Positions 12,275-12,296 of a stretch of 12,296 nt of DNA are shown piece after piece (within the stretch, counting starts at the first letter, position 1; every line of letters starts with the position of its first letter). The notes beneath the pieces were generated by a model that was not told the origin of the DNA, searched no databases, and was given only the letters and a program-made list of their open reading frames with translations. Source of the DNA: Candidatus Stramentimicrobium fermentans (GTDB taxonomy: Bacteria > Atribacterota > Phoenicimicrobiia > Phoenicimicrobiales > Stramentimicrobiaceae); assembly GCA_012520575.1 (NCBI GenBank), contig JAAYOB010000006.1:1-12296 (forward strand), in the 5' to 3' direction. The position numbers and the translations under genes are program-made.

Positions 12275-12296
12275 TTTTAGACCTCCTAACTAAAGA

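Overview
The window looks like chromosomal DNA of an anaerobic, low-G+C Firmicute of the Clostridia type. Intergenic DNA is AT-rich, Shine-Dalgarno sequences are strong (AAGGAGG), promoters are of the sigma-A kind, and there is a DUF1659/DUF2922 gene pair typical of Firmicutes, an [FeFe] hydrogenase, an ECF-transporter S component and an archaeal-type tungstate transporter. Species cannot be named from this sequence alone. No rRNA, tRNA, CRISPR array or intact transposon was seen.

Layout. Positions 1-1063 (minus strand) hold the start of a small holin-like membrane protein cut by the left edge, a clear intrinsic terminator, a short REP/IS200-like end motif, and the DUF1659-DUF2922 pair. Positions 1330-4752 (plus strand) form a tungstate/molybdate uptake operon, wtpABC. 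Its leader folds as a Moco-family riboswitch that lacks the large P3 arm (the 'Tuco' form), followed by an intrinsic terminator. A 12-bp stem with a wide loop lies between wtpA and wtpB. Positions 4764-7633 (minus strand) hold an ECF S component and, upstream of it, a HndD-like [FeFe] hydrogenase. The hydrogenase promoter (TTGTCA-N17-TATATT with extended TG) is about 420 bp upstream of the start codon, and a near-perfect Rex operator sits at its transcription start. Positions 7659-8857 (minus strand) hold a membrane diguanylate cyclase whose promoter -10 box lies between the arms of a perfect 10-bp inverted repeat. Positions 8858-9128 are non-coding, with a possible gene relic. Positions 9129-12170 (minus strand) encode a large Ski2/Hel308-like helicase with an OmpR/PhoB-type winged helix at its C-terminus, from a promoter with a palindrome at +1. 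At the right edge a 22-codon hydrophobic ORF with an excellent ribosome binding site is opposed by a TTGACA promoter on the other strand.

How it fits together. Tungstate uptake controlled by a cofactor-sensing RNA, next to an NADH/NAD+-controlled (Rex) hydrogenase, suggests an anaerobe that handles electrons through H2 and through tungsten or molybdenum enzymes such as formate dehydrogenase; no such enzyme is in the window. The best candidates for something new are the helicase-winged-helix fusion with its operator and the short-ORF/antisense-promoter arrangement beside it. The clearest regulatory results are the Tuco-type leader and the Rex-hydrogenase promoter. All were read by eye; no homology search or folding program was run.
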